The notes under the pieces were generated by a model that did no database searches, was not told the DNA's origin, and saw only the letters and a list, made by a program, of their open reading frames with translations. The position numbers and the translations under genes were made by a program. Positions 7,497 to 15,797 of a stretch of DNA of 64,000 bases are shown in pieces (the first letter of the stretch is position 1; every line of letters starts with the position of its first letter). Origin of the DNA: Ruminococcus sp. (GTDB taxonomy: Bacteria > Bacillota > Clostridia > Oscillospirales > Acutalibacteraceae); NCBI GenBank assembly GCA_017411385.1, contig JAFQQF010000003.1:1-64000 (forward strand). The letters run 5' to 3'.

Positions 7497-8604
7497 TATA
7501 AAGAAAACAAAACACAGTCACGAGCCTCTGCTTCACCTTGTTAAGCGTGACGATATGAAATGGTGGCAGGCGTGGCTTATCCGTGTTGCTGCCATTGTGG
7601 TTGCACTTTTACTTGTAGGAGTTATCTCAATGCTCCTCACAAAAGAAAACTTCTTCACAATTTACCAGACTATGTTCAAAGGCACCTTCGGTAACCTTGG
7701 TTCAGGCTCTACCGTTATGCTGTGGAAATTTTTGCAGAAAACCGCTATTCTTTTGGGACTTTCCCTTGCGGTAACTCCCGCCTTCAAAATGAAGTTTTGG
7801 AACTGCGGTGCTGAGGGACAGGCTCTTATGGGCGGACTTGCCTCAATGATTTGTATGATTGAGCTTGGCGACAAGCTTCCTTATCCTGTGCTTATACTTG
7901 TTATCGTTATAACAAGTATTCTGGCAGGTGCTGTATGGGGTGTTATCCCTGCTGTTTTCAAGGCTCAGTACAACACAAACGAAACTCTGTTCACTCTTAT
8001 GATGAACTACGTTGCCACTCAGATTATCAAGTATTACCTCTATATTGAGGGCGGTGGCTCCAACAAGATTAACCCCGTTGCTTATGGTAACCTGCCCACG
8101 CTGGGCGATAACAAGTATGCACTCAACGTTATCATCGTTCTTGTGCTTACCATACTTCTCTACATCTATATGAACTACTCAAAGCATGGCTATGAAATCT
8201 CTGTTGTAGGTGAAAGTCAGAACACAGCCCGCTACATCGGAATCAACGTTAAGAAGGTCGTTATCCGTACAATGCTTGTATCAGGTGCTTTGTGCGGTAT
8301 TGTGGGTATGCTTCTTGTATCAGGTACAAACCACTCTATCGACCCAAACACAGTAGGCGGTCAGGGCTTCACAGCAATTATGGTTTCTTGGCTTGGACAG
8401 TTCAATCCTTTTATTATGATAATTATGTCTGCTCTTATAATCTTCCTTAATTTAGGTTCAGCTAAGGTTGCAGACACCTGCGGACTCAACTCCTCCTTTG
8501 CAGATATTACTGTTGGTATTGTTATCCTCTTTGTTGTAGGCTGTGAGTTCTTTATCCGCTACAAGGTAAAATTCCGTCATTCAAAAAAGGAGGTTAAGGC
8601 ATGA
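7489..8604 (+). CDS. Nucleoside ABC transporter permease 1
   Basis: 371 residues beginning MSDIKKTKH; the start lies inside the end of the ATPase gene. About ten hydrophobic segments and the BPD_transp_2 motif FWNCGAEGQALMGGLAS (about residues 103-119) identify the larger permease of BmpA-type nucleoside importers, with YIGINVKKVVIRTMLVSGALCGIVG at the conserved coupling region. It forms the membrane channel with the next gene product. Confidence 0.9.
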   Translation: MSDIKKTKHSHEPLLHLVKRDDMKWWQAWLIRVAAIVVALLLVGVISMLLTKENFFTIYQTMFKGTFGNLGSGSTVMLWKFLQKTAILLGLSLAVTPAFKMKFWNCGAEGQALMGGLASMICMIELGDKLPYPVLILVIVITSILAGAVWGVIPAVFKAQYNTNETLFTLMMNYVATQIIKYYLYIEGGGSNKINPVAYGNLPTLGDNKYALNVIIVLVLTILLYIYMNYSKHGYEISVVGESQNTARYIGINVKKVVIRTMLVSGALCGIVGMLLVSGTNHSIDPNTVGGQGFTAIMVSWLGQFNPFIMIIMSALIIFLNLGSAKVADTCGLNSSFADITVGIVILFVVGCEFFIRYKVKFRHSKKEVKA

Positions 8605-9587
8605 TAGCTTATATTGTCAGAGCAATACTCATCGGCGTACCAATGCTCTTTGGCGCCACAGGTGAGATTATCACAGAAAAATCAGGTCACCTTAACCTTG
8701 GTATTCCCGGAATTATGTATGTTGGTGCTATAAGCGGTGTAACAGGTTCTTTCCTCTATGAAAACGCCTGTGGAAACGACATAGCCAATATGAACCCGTT
8801 CCTGTCTGTGTGTATTCCTCTTGTGTGTTGCATCTTAGGCTCTATGCTTATGGGACTTATTTATAGCTTCTTCACAGTAACACTCAGAGCCAATCAGAAC
8901 GTTACAGGTCTTGCAATCACCACCTTCGGTATAGGTCTGGGTAACTTCTTTGGTGCATCTCTTATCAAGCTTGTAGACAGCGATATGCCCTCCGTAGCAC
9001 TTACAAAAACAAGCCGTTTCTTCTGCACAAAGCTTCCCTTTGCAGATGATTTGGGATGGTTCGGTGAGCTTTTCCTGTCCTTTGATTTTCTTACCTACAC
9101 AGCAATCATCATTGCAATTATTGCGTCTATTGTGCTTACAAAGACAAGAGTAGGTCTTAATTTGCGAGCAGTAGGCGAGAGCCCTGCTACCGCTGATGCG
9201 GCAGGTATCAACGTTACCAAGTATAAGTACGTTGCAACCTGTATCGGCTCCGCTATTGCGGGCCTCGGCGGTATCCAGTACGTTATGGCTTATGCTAACG
9301 GAAGCTGGTCAAACGATGCTTTCGGTGACAGAGGCTGGATGGCAATTGCCCTTGTAATCTTTGCACTCTGGAAGCCCTATATGGCAATTATCGGTGCCTT
9401 TGTATTTGGTGCACTTTTCAACGCAAACACCTATGCAGTAGGACTTGGCGTTGAAACTCAGGAGCTTTTCAAGATGCTTCCCTACGTAGTTACAATCATC
9501 GTTCTTGTGTTTACAAGTATGCGTAAAAAGCGTGAGCATCAGCCTCCTGCACACTTGGGACTTCCTTATTTCAGAGAGGAAAGATAA
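8601..9587 (+). CDS. Nucleoside ABC transporter permease 2
   Basis: 328 residues; the ATG overlaps the previous stop (ATGA). Motifs GEIITEKSGHLNLGIPGIMYVGA near the N-terminus and LRAVGESPATADAAGINVTKYKY (about 195-217) match the smaller permease of BMP-type systems. There are roughly nine membrane segments. The operon ends here; the metK promoter follows within a few bases of the stop. Confidence 0.9.
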   Translation: MIAYIVRAILIGVPMLFGATGEIITEKSGHLNLGIPGIMYVGAISGVTGSFLYENACGNDIANMNPFLSVCIPLVCCILGSMLMGLIYSFFTVTLRANQNVTGLAITTFGIGLGNFFGASLIKLVDSDMPSVALTKTSRFFCTKLPFADDLGWFGELFLSFDFLTYTAIIIAIIASIVLTKTRVGLNLRAVGESPATADAAGINVTKYKYVATCIGSAIAGLGGIQYVMAYANGSWSNDAFGDRGWMAIALVIFALWKPYMAIIGAFVFGALFNANTYAVGLGVETQELFKMLPYVVTIIVLVFTSMRKKREHQPPAHLGLPYFREER

Positions 9588-9592
9588 AACAC

Positions 9593-9620
9593 TTGACATT
9601 TTGTGTTTGGATGTTATAAT
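9593..9620 (+). promoter_or_regulatory. Sigma-A promoter for riboswitch-metK
   Basis: TTGACA (9593-9598), 16-base spacer, TATAAT (9615-9620). It starts the SAM-I leader transcript. Confidence 0.8.
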
Positions 9621-9643
9621 ATCAAATGTAAATTTAATAACCG

Positions 9644-9734
9644 CTTATCAAGAGTGACTGAGGGAACAGGCCCTGTGAAGTCCGGCAACCTGCTTTTGTA
9701 AGGTGCCAAATCCTGCGGAATTCCGAAAGATGAG
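9644..9734 (+). ncRNA. SAM-I (S-box) riboswitch
   Basis: The conserved S-box order is visible: CTTATCAAGAGTGACTGAGGGA, CAGGCCCTGTGAAGTCCGGCAACC, AGGTGCCAAATCCTGC and CCGAAAGATGAG. The first and last hexamers (CTTATC/GATGAG) pair as P1. Binding of S-adenosylmethionine stabilises P1 and lets the downstream terminator form, shutting off metK, the gene for the SAM-producing enzyme. Confidence 0.95.
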
Positions 9735-9741
9735 TTTTCAT

Positions 9742-9772
9742 ACCGCTGTCGGTTTCCGACGGCGGTTTTTTA
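9742..9772 (+). terminator. Riboswitch expression-platform terminator
   Basis: ACCGCTGTCGG pairs with CCGACGGCGGT, followed by TTTTTT. It lies between the SAM-I aptamer and metK. Confidence 0.85.
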
Positions 9773-9821
9773 TTGTCGTTTTTTGTCGGCAATATCAAAG
9801 GAAATGGAAGGAGTATTTATT

Positions 9822-11012
9822 ATGGCAAGATATCTTTTTACATCAGAGTCCGTAACAGAGGGACATCCCGACAAGGTCTGCGACCAGATTTCCGATGCAG
9901 TTCTTGACGCTATTTTTGAGCAGGATAAGAATGCTCACGTTGCTTGTGAAACCTCAACCACCACAGGCTACATCGGCATTATGGGTGAGATTACAGCAAA
10001 CGCAGATGTTGACATTGAGGCTATTGCAAGACAGGTAGCTTGTGAAATCGGCTATGACAACGAGGCTTGCGGTTTTGACGGCAAAACCTGCACCGTTAAC
10101 GTTATGATGGACAAGCAGTCTGCTGATATTGCAATGGGTGTTGATAATTCCCTTGAACTTAAAGACGGCGAGGCTGACACAATGAATCAGCTTGGTGCAG
10201 GCGATCAGGGTATGATGTTCGGTTTTGCTTGTGACGAAACAGAGGAGCTGATGCCTCTGCCTATTTCTCTTGCTCAAAAGCTTGCAAAGCGTCTTGCAGA
10301 GGTTCGCAAAAACGGCACAGTGCCTTACCTTTATCCCGATGGCAAAACTCAGGTTACTGTTGAGTACGACGGAGCAACTCCTGTTCGAATCGACACAGTG
10401 GTTATCTCCACTCAGCATGCAGAGGAAGCTACTCTCGAGATTATTCGTGCAGACCTTTTAGAGCACGTTGTAAAGCCCATTGTACCTTCTGAACTTCTTG
10501 ACGAAAATACAAAATACTTTATTAATCCCACAGGCAGATTTGTTATCGGCGGTCCTTGCGGTGATGCAGGTCTTACAGGCAGAAAGATTATCGTCGATAC
10601 CTACGGCGGATACTCCCGCCACGGCGGCGGTGCATTCTCAGGCAAGGATCCCACAAAGGTTGACCGCAGTGCCGCTTACTATTGCCGTTATATCGCAAAG
10701 AATATTGTAAAAGCAGGACTTGCCCACAAGTGCGAGGTGCAGCTTGCCTATGCAATCGGCGTAGCAAAGCCTGTGTCTGTGTTTGTTGATACCTTCGGTA
10801 CTTCTCAGTACTCAGACGAGGTTATCTCAAAGGCAGTGGATAAGGTGTTTGACGCTCGCCCCTCAAGCATTATCCGCGACCTTGACCTGCTTAACACTAA
10901 GTACAGACCCCTTGCCGCATACGGCCATATGGGTAGAGAAGATTTACCTGTAAAGTGGGAGATTACAGACAGGGTAGATGCTCTCAAAGAGGCAGTAGCA
11001 GAGCTTGCATAA
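9822..11012 (+). CDS. metK: S-adenosylmethionine synthetase
   Basis: 396 residues, typical length. The start [18 protein letters not shown] is set by GGAAGGAG at about 9806. The enzyme makes SAM from methionine and ATP. The ATP site motif [12 protein letters not shown] (about 119-130), the phosphate-binding [15 protein letters not shown] (about 265-279) and the N-terminal GHPDK are present. Expression is controlled by the SAM-I riboswitch immediately upstream. Confidence 0.97.
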   Translation: MARYLFTSESVTEGHPDKVCDQISDAVLDAIFEQDKNAHVACETSTTTGYIGIMGEITANADVDIEAIARQVACEIGYDNEACGFDGKTCTVNVMMDKQSADIAMGVDNSLELKDGEADTMNQLGAGDQGMMFGFACDETEELMPLPISLAQKLAKRLAEVRKNGTVPYLYPDGKTQVTVEYDGATPVRIDTVVISTQHAEEATLEIIRADLLEHVVKPIVPSELLDENTKYFINPTGRFVIGGPCGDAGLTGRKIIVDTYGGYSRHGGGAFSGKDPTKVDRSAAYYCRYIAKNIVKAGLAHKCEVQLAYAIGVAKPVSVFVDTFGTSQYSDEVISKAVDKVFDARPSSIIRDLDLLNTKYRPLAAYGHMGREDLPVKWEITDRVDALKEAVAELA

Positions 11013-11032
11013 TTGAATATTAAACATAAAAC

Positions 11033-11066
11033 AACGGCTGAGGTTTAGTCCTCAGCCGTTTCTTCG
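11033..11066. terminator. Bidirectional terminator between metK and mazF
   Basis: AACGGCTGAGG pairs perfectly with CCTCAGCCGTT around a 6-nt loop; TTTCTT follows on plus. The convergent toxin gene can use it from the other side. Confidence 0.75.
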
Positions 11067-11089
11067 TATTCGGATATATTGTAGCCCTT

Positions 11090-11440
11090 TCAGTATGCCC
11101 CCAAGCCGAAAGAAATAGAAATTGCTTGGTCGATACGGCTCATAGCATTCTGGTCAATACTTCCCATTTTTTCTTTTAAACGCTTTTTGTCAATAGTTCG
11201 CACTTGCTCCAAAAGCACAACGCTGTTTTTTGCAAGTCCGCTTGACTCACAGCCTATGTGAATGTGGGTGGGGATGTTTGCTTTGGTTTGCTGGCTTGTA
11301 ATAGCGGCGGCAATTACCGTGGGGCTGTACTTGTTACCCACATCGTTCTGCACAATCAGCACAGGTCGCACACCGCCTTGCTCAGAGCCCACCACAGGGC
11401 TTAAATCTGCATAATATATATCTCCGCGTTTTATGTTCAT
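11090..11440 (-). CDS. MazF/PemK-family mRNA interferase toxin (NdoA-like)
   Basis: 116 residues with [23 protein letters not shown] at the N-terminus, RPVLIVQND, and [15 protein letters not shown], all standard for Firmicute NdoA/MazF endoribonucleases that cleave RNA at short sequence motifs. A GGAG ribosome site precedes the ATG. The cognate antitoxin gene normally sits just upstream, but only about 140 bases separate this gene from apbE and they hold the apbE terminator. It is therefore an orphan here, and its antitoxin must be elsewhere or absent. Confidence 0.9.
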   Translation of the reverse strand: MNIKRGDIYYADLSPVVGSEQGGVRPVLIVQNDVGNKYSPTVIAAAITSQQTKANIPTHIHIGCESSGLAKNSVVLLEQVRTIDKKRLKEKMGSIDQNAMSRIDQAISISFGLGAY

Positions 11441-11552
11441 ACTTCACACTCCGAAGTTCATTTGCTAATATTTTTGCCACAGTAAAAAGCCTTTATACCG
11501 CAACACTATATTTTATTTCACAAATTACAATTGTGTGAAAGGGAAGAACAAA

Positions 11553-11584
11553 GAAAAACTGCAGTAAGAAAAACTGCAGTTTTA
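11553..11584 (-). terminator. Terminator of apbE
   Basis: On minus, AAACTGCAG pairs with CTGCAGTTT across a short T-rich loop and is followed by a T-run. It touches the apbE stop codon. Confidence 0.5.
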
Positions 11585-12610
11585 TTTATATACTATATTC
11601 AGATTTTGATATTTTTCTGTAAGCTTAAGCTTGCCTTTAAGTCCCTCTGATGCATAAATGTTGTTATCTGTTGAAAGAATGATGTATTCAAAGTCAGATG
11701 TGTTTTTATAAAGCTTTTTAGCGTATTCAGTGCCACCAATGAAAACCGCTGTTGAAAGTGCATCGCAAAGAGCACCGTCATTGCCGATTATGGTCACAGA
11801 CACCGCATCAGAGTCAGAGGGTTTGCCTGTTTTAGGATTTAATATGTGGTGGTAGGTGATGCCGTTCTGCGTGAAATTCCGCTGATACGCACCCGATGTA
11901 ATCACCGAACACTCCTTAGACAAAACAGTAATAAAGGGCTCGTTTATGTCAGGATGGCGAATGCCTATAAGCCAGTCTTCTCCTGAAGGCTTTTCACCAA
12001 TGGTGCGTATGTTTCCGCCTAAGGAGATGAGTCCGTACTCAGCACCTGCATCACGCATAGCCTGTGCGGCCTTATCTGCAATGTAGCCCTTGGCAATTCC
12101 GCCCAAGTCAAGTGCACAGCCCTTTGCTACACAAACGAAATTACCATCCTTTAAGGTGATTTTGTCTATACCTGTTTTTGCAAGAGCTTCGGTCAAGTCC
12201 TCGTCAGAGGGTACGTTATATTCTTTTGTAGTAAAGCCCCAGAGTGTCAGCACATTGTAAAGGCTGATGTCAAAATTCCCCTCGGTCAGGGTGTGGAGAG
12301 AAAGTGCTTTTTCAGCAACTGAATACACATCCTCGCTTACCTTCACAAATTCGTCTGGTGAAGCGTTTATTCTGTGTATGTCACTATCAGCGTCAGTAAC
12401 GGAGAAGAGCTCCTCCAAAGCATAAATTTCAGCCTTTGCGTTGCTTACTGCTTCCTCGGCACACTCTCCGTAAGCCGTCAGCTCAATCACCGTATCAAGA
12501 GCAAAGATTTGTGCCGTTGTGCTCACATCCTTTGGTACACAACCAACAAGTGAAGTCAAAACAGTAAGCAATAACAGGGGAATAATTAACTTGTATTTCA
12601 ATGTTTTCAT
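11582..12610 (-). CDS. apbE: FAD:protein FMN transferase, lipoprotein (ApbE)
   Basis: 342 residues with a lipoprotein signal peptide ending LVGC (Cys about residue 24), so it works outside the membrane. It covalently attaches FMN from FAD to Thr/Ser of flavoproteins such as Rnf/Nqr subunits or extracellular electron-transfer proteins. Diagnostic blocks: ALDLGGIAKGYIADKAA (about 165-181), GLISLGGNIRTIG, HHILNPKTGKP (about 256-266) and the Mg-site region DALSTAVFIGG. No FMN-binding target protein is encoded in the window; the NusG-II/Gx pair at 2.2-3.3 kb is a common genomic companion. Confidence 0.93.
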   Translation of the reverse strand: MKTLKYKLIIPLLLLTVLTSLVGCVPKDVSTTAQIFALDTVIELTAYGECAEEAVSNAKAEIYALEELFSVTDADSDIHRINASPDEFVKVSEDVYSVAEKALSLHTLTEGNFDISLYNVLTLWGFTTKEYNVPSDEDLTEALAKTGIDKITLKDGNFVCVAKGCALDLGGIAKGYIADKAAQAMRDAGAEYGLISLGGNIRTIGEKPSGEDWLIGIRHPDINEPFITVLSKECSVITSGAYQRNFTQNGITYHHILNPKTGKPSDSDAVSVTIIGNDGALCDALSTAVFIGGTEYAKKLYKNTSDFEYIILSTDNNIYASEGLKGKLKLTEKYQNLNIVYK

Positions 12611-12642
12611 AGTATCACTTCAGCAACAGAATTATATGCTTT

Positions 12643-12671
12643 AGTATATTGTATTTGTTTACCTGTGTCAA
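12643..12671 (-). promoter_or_regulatory. Sigma-A promoter for apbE
   Basis: On minus, TTGACA (12666-12671), 17-base spacer, TATACT (12643-12648), reading toward the apbE ATG at 12610. Confidence 0.75.
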
Positions 12672-12784
12672 TTATACAAATTAATCATATTTAGCAAACA
12701 ATCAGGAGTTATCAGCGTATTTAAATAAATATAAAATACCACATTTTTTTAGGGAATAGGTAAAAACTATTAGTGAGGTGTTTT

Positions 12785-13342
12785 ATGAGGTTCGTTTTGA
12801 AATCTGTAGGGCTTTTAGTGGTTGCTTTGTTTGTGGCGGTTATCGGCTACCCTATTCTGCATGAGTTTGGACATTCAATTGCAGCAGTTTTAGTAGGGGC
12901 AAAGTTGATAGAATTTAATTTGTTGCCATTGCCTTACGTTGTTTTGGATGTTAGAGAAGTAAATGTAAATAAACAGGCAATAATAGGTTTAAGTGGGGTT
13001 ATGTTTCCTTTGGGGTTGGTAACTTTTGTTAAGACGAGAAAGTTTTGGATTTGGTACACAACATTTTTGGTTAAAGGAATTAGCCTGTACGCCATTATGG
13101 TTTCTTTAATATGTGCGATTTTGTATGTTAATGGAATCGGTATAGAAATGGAAGATTTTGTTCAAGTATTAAAGTTTTATCCGAACAATGAGTGCTTATG
13201 TATTGTTCTTTTATCGTCGGTGTTGGTGTATGTTATGTTTGTTATAAAAAAAGAAAAGCCGCTTTCTCGTTGCTTGAACTATTTTGAAGTTAACAATAAC
13301 GCATCGGGAAGATTGTTTGATAAAGGGCGAGATGGACTATGA
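12785..13342 (+). CDS. Small membrane protein with HEFGH zinc-protease motif
   Basis: 185 residues from the ATG after GTGAGGTG. The first membrane segment runs into LHEFGHSIAAVLVGAK (about residues 25-40), a HExxH motif in a membrane helix as in M50 site-2-type proteases or related DUF peptidases. Three further hydrophobic segments follow (about 60-80, 92-120, 135-160). The third zinc ligand motif (NxxPxxxLDG in classical M50 enzymes) is not visible; only PLPYVVLDVRE follows, so activity is uncertain. It stands alone, next to the recombinase element. Confidence 0.6.
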   Translation: MRFVLKSVGLLVVALFVAVIGYPILHEFGHSIAAVLVGAKLIEFNLLPLPYVVLDVREVNVNKQAIIGLSGVMFPLGLVTFVKTRKFWIWYTTFLVKGISLYAIMVSLICAILYVNGIGIEMEDFVQVLKFYPNNECLCIVLLSSVLVYVMFVIKKEKPLSRCLNYFEVNNNASGRLFDKGRDGL

Positions 13343-13397
13343 AAACTTTTATCGCATATTAAAATAAATGTTGTCTATATAAAGATATTGAAAAATC

Positions 13398-13417
13398 TTA
13401 CGTAGAACTGACAGTTC
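13398..13417 (+). repeat. Left 20-bp inverted repeat flanking the recombinase gene
   Basis: TTACGTAGAACTGACAGTTC. Its exact reverse complement lies at 14839-14858. The inner 13 bases (GAACTGACAGTTC) form a palindrome around one central base, typical of a tyrosine recombinase core site with two binding arms. Confidence 0.75.
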
Positions 13418-13569
13418 AAAACATTACAATAACCCTATTTTTACCACTAAAGTGTATCATAAAAGCATAATTATGTCAATTTTATTACTAAATAAAATAC
13501 ATATTAAAATTAAACATTTCATAAAATGTAAAAACTTGACGCTGAAATGTCAAATTTAATTTTCAAACT

Positions 13570-13586
13570 GGTCAATTGTGTGGTCA
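13570..13586 (+). repeat. 17-bp direct repeat, left copy
   Basis: GGTCAATTGTGTGGTCA; 15 of 17 bases match the copy at 14770-14786. Each copy contains GGTCA twice, 12 bases apart. The two copies hug the recombinase gene and may be accessory binding sites. Confidence 0.5.
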
Positions 13587-13646
13587 TCAATCGATTATAA
13601 GATTAGAATTAGTATATGGCACAAAGCCAAGAAAGGAGAATATATT

Positions 13647-14756
13647 ATGAGCAGACATGGAGAAAAAATTCACAAGAGAAAAGATGGTCGATGGGAAGGC
13701 AGATACAAGGTCGGGAACGATGAGTATGGTAGAACAATCTACGCTTCTGTCTATGATAAAAGCTATGCAAAAGTAAAAGAAAAACTAAGAGCAGCAGAAA
13801 ATAGTTCATCTACAAAAAGCTTTGCAAATTCAAATTCATTTTCTTATGCTGTTGAAGTTTGGTTTTCTTTCAAAAAGCTCAAACTAAAGAAAGCTACTAT
13901 ACATAAGTATGAGTATTTGTTAGAAAAACATATACTTCCATCTTTAGGAGGGATTGAAATTTCTAAACTTGATGCTAATACTATAAATGATTTTGCTGAA
14001 AAAAAACTAAAATGTGGCAGCCTTGATGGCAAAAAGGGACTCTCAAAATCGTATGTTAGAACAATGATGATAATTGTGACTTCTGTTATTGACTACGCTT
14101 CACACGAAGGATGGTGCTTACCTTTAGTTTCAAAGATTTATAAGCCTGCCCCCGAAAAAACCGGACTTCAGATTTTAGATATTAATGAGCAACAAATTCT
14201 CGAAAAAAATCTGATAGAAAACATGTCTTTGACTGCTATAGGAATTCTGCTTACTCTTCAAACAGGTCTTAGAATCGGTGAAATCTGTGCTCTGTCTTGG
14301 GACGATTTAGATTTTGTAAATAATATACTCTACGTTCGATCTACTGTTTCAAGAATTAAGAGTTTATATGGAAAGGGTACAACTTTAGTTATCGACACCC
14401 CAAAAACAGAAGCATCTTTTCGCGCTATCCCTCTCAATAATAAACTAAAAAACATACTAATTGTGATAAAAGAACAATCAACTTCAAAATATGTTATTTC
14501 GGATACTCATAGTTTTGTCAGCCCAAGAACTTTTGAATATCGTTATCACAAAATTATGAAGAAACTGGACCTCCCCAATCTTAATTATCATGCATTAAGG
14601 CACACTTTTGCTACAAGGTGTATCGAGTATGGTGTTGATGTTAAATCGCTTAGTGAAATTCTAGGACATGCAAATGTTTCGATAACTCTTAACACATATG
14701 TGCACTCCTCAATGCAATTAAAACGTATTCAATTAGATAAACTACCTACTTTATAG
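13647..14756 (+). CDS. Tyrosine recombinase/integrase
   Basis: 369 residues beginning MSRHGEKIHKRKDGRWEGRY, behind AAAGGAGA. An AP2-like arm-binding N-terminus is followed by a SAM-like core-binding domain (about 60-155) and the catalytic domain. All catalytic residues are visible: Arg in TGLRIGE (about 208), Lys in DTPKTEASFR, His-x-x-Arg in YHALRHTFATR (about 316-319), His in LGHANVSIT (about 340) and Tyr in NTYVH (about 350). It belongs to the Tn916-type integrase group. No excisionase or other transfer gene is adjacent. It is enclosed by perfect inverted repeats (13398/14839). Confidence 0.92.
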   Translation: MSRHGEKIHKRKDGRWEGRYKVGNDEYGRTIYASVYDKSYAKVKEKLRAAENSSSTKSFANSNSFSYAVEVWFSFKKLKLKKATIHKYEYLLEKHILPSLGGIEISKLDANTINDFAEKKLKCGSLDGKKGLSKSYVRTMMIIVTSVIDYASHEGWCLPLVSKIYKPAPEKTGLQILDINEQQILEKNLIENMSLTAIGILLTLQTGLRIGEICALSWDDLDFVNNILYVRSTVSRIKSLYGKGTTLVIDTPKTEASFRAIPLNNKLKNILIVIKEQSTSKYVISDTHSFVSPRTFEYRYHKIMKKLDLPNLNYHALRHTFATRCIEYGVDVKSLSEILGHANVSITLNTYVHSSMQLKRIQLDKLPTL

Positions 14757-14769
14757 GTATAACAAAAAT

Positions 14770-14786
14770 GGTCAAATATGTGGTCA
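14770..14786 (+). repeat. 17-bp direct repeat, right copy
   Basis: GGTCAAATATGTGGTCA, 13 bases after the recombinase stop; partner of 13570-13586. Confidence 0.5.
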
Positions 14787-14838
14787 GCCAAACACCCTGA
14801 AGACGCTTTCTCAGATTGTATTTGTGCGTATTTGTATA

Positions 14839-14858
14839 GAACTGTCAGTTCTACGTAA
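14839..14858 (-). repeat. Right 20-bp inverted repeat flanking the recombinase gene
   Basis: GAACTGTCAGTTCTACGTAA, the exact reverse complement of 13398-13417. The interval bounded by the outer ends is 1,461 bp. The repeat lies 160 bases before the first gene of the kinase/pilus/secretion locus. Confidence 0.75.
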
Positions 14859-15017
14859 AAGAAACCTCTCATTTGGTTTTACAATGTTCACTTGAGTTTG
14901 AAACCTATAAAGACTCATTGTTTCCAAGGAATCATAAGTATGCTTCCAGTTACAACACGATTTGAAATTATCTATTCTTCCATGAGAAGTAAAAGACGAA
15001 AAGGAAGGGAGTAAATA

Positions 15018-15785
15018 ATGAATTATATTGTTTCAGCCAACACAGACATTGGTATAGTCAAAAACACAAATCAAGACAGCCTATCGGTCAAGGTGATTAA
15101 TACCTCGATTGGCAGGATGTCTTTTGCCATTTTATGTGATGGTATGGGTGGCCTTGCAAAAGGTGAGGTCGCGAGTGCTTCGGTTATCAGGGCGTTTGAT
15201 GTGTGGGTTAATAACGACCTACCATATCTCTGCGATGCCCCTCTTGATGAAAACGTTATCAGGGCACAGTGGGAGAAAATACTTCTTGATCAGAACACTA
15301 TGATTAAGACATATGGTGCAAGACAGGGCGTAAAACTTGGAACAACTGCTGTGGTTATGCTTTTGACTGATACTCAGTATTTTATTATGAATGTTGGTGA
15401 CTCCAGAGCATATGAAATTACAGATACTTTCAGTCAGTTGACCAATGATCAGACGTTTGTGGCTCGCGAGGTTGCTCTTGGTAATATGACACCCGAGCAG
15501 GCAGAAGTCGATGAAAGAAGAAGTGTTCTTCTGCAGTGTATTGGTGCATCCGAAGAAGTTTACCCGGACTTCTTTGTTGGTGAAACTAAACAGAACGCTA
15601 CATATATGCTCTGTTCAGATGGATTCCGTCATGAAATTGCTCCTGATGAAATTTTTGCAAAATTCCATCCTAGTATGCTGATGGATGATTATAGTATGAA
15701 TCAAAATACACTTGATTTAATTGAACTTAACAAACAACGTAATGAACGTGATAACATATCTGTTGTCCTGGTAAGGACTTTTTAA
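15018..15785 (+). CDS. PP2C-family Ser/Thr protein phosphatase 1
   Basis: 255 residues behind AAGGAAGGGAG. The metal-binding motifs of PP2C/Stp phosphatases are in order: NQDSLSV (about 19-25), LCDGMGGLAKGEVAS (about 39-53), MNVGDSRAYEI, MLCSDGFRHEI (about 195-205) and ERDNISVVLVR at the end. It removes phosphate from Ser/Thr, here most likely opposing the kinase encoded 12 bases downstream. It is the first gene of a 43-kb run of co-directional genes. No membrane segment, so cytoplasmic. Confidence 0.92.
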   Translation: MNYIVSANTDIGIVKNTNQDSLSVKVINTSIGRMSFAILCDGMGGLAKGEVASASVIRAFDVWVNNDLPYLCDAPLDENVIRAQWEKILLDQNTMIKTYGARQGVKLGTTAVVMLLTDTQYFIMNVGDSRAYEITDTFSQLTNDQTFVAREVALGNMTPEQAEVDERRSVLLQCIGASEEVYPDFFVGETKQNATYMLCSDGFRHEIAPDEIFAKFHPSMLMDDYSMNQNTLDLIELNKQRNERDNISVVLVRTF

Positions 15786-15797
15786 GGGGGATAAGAT

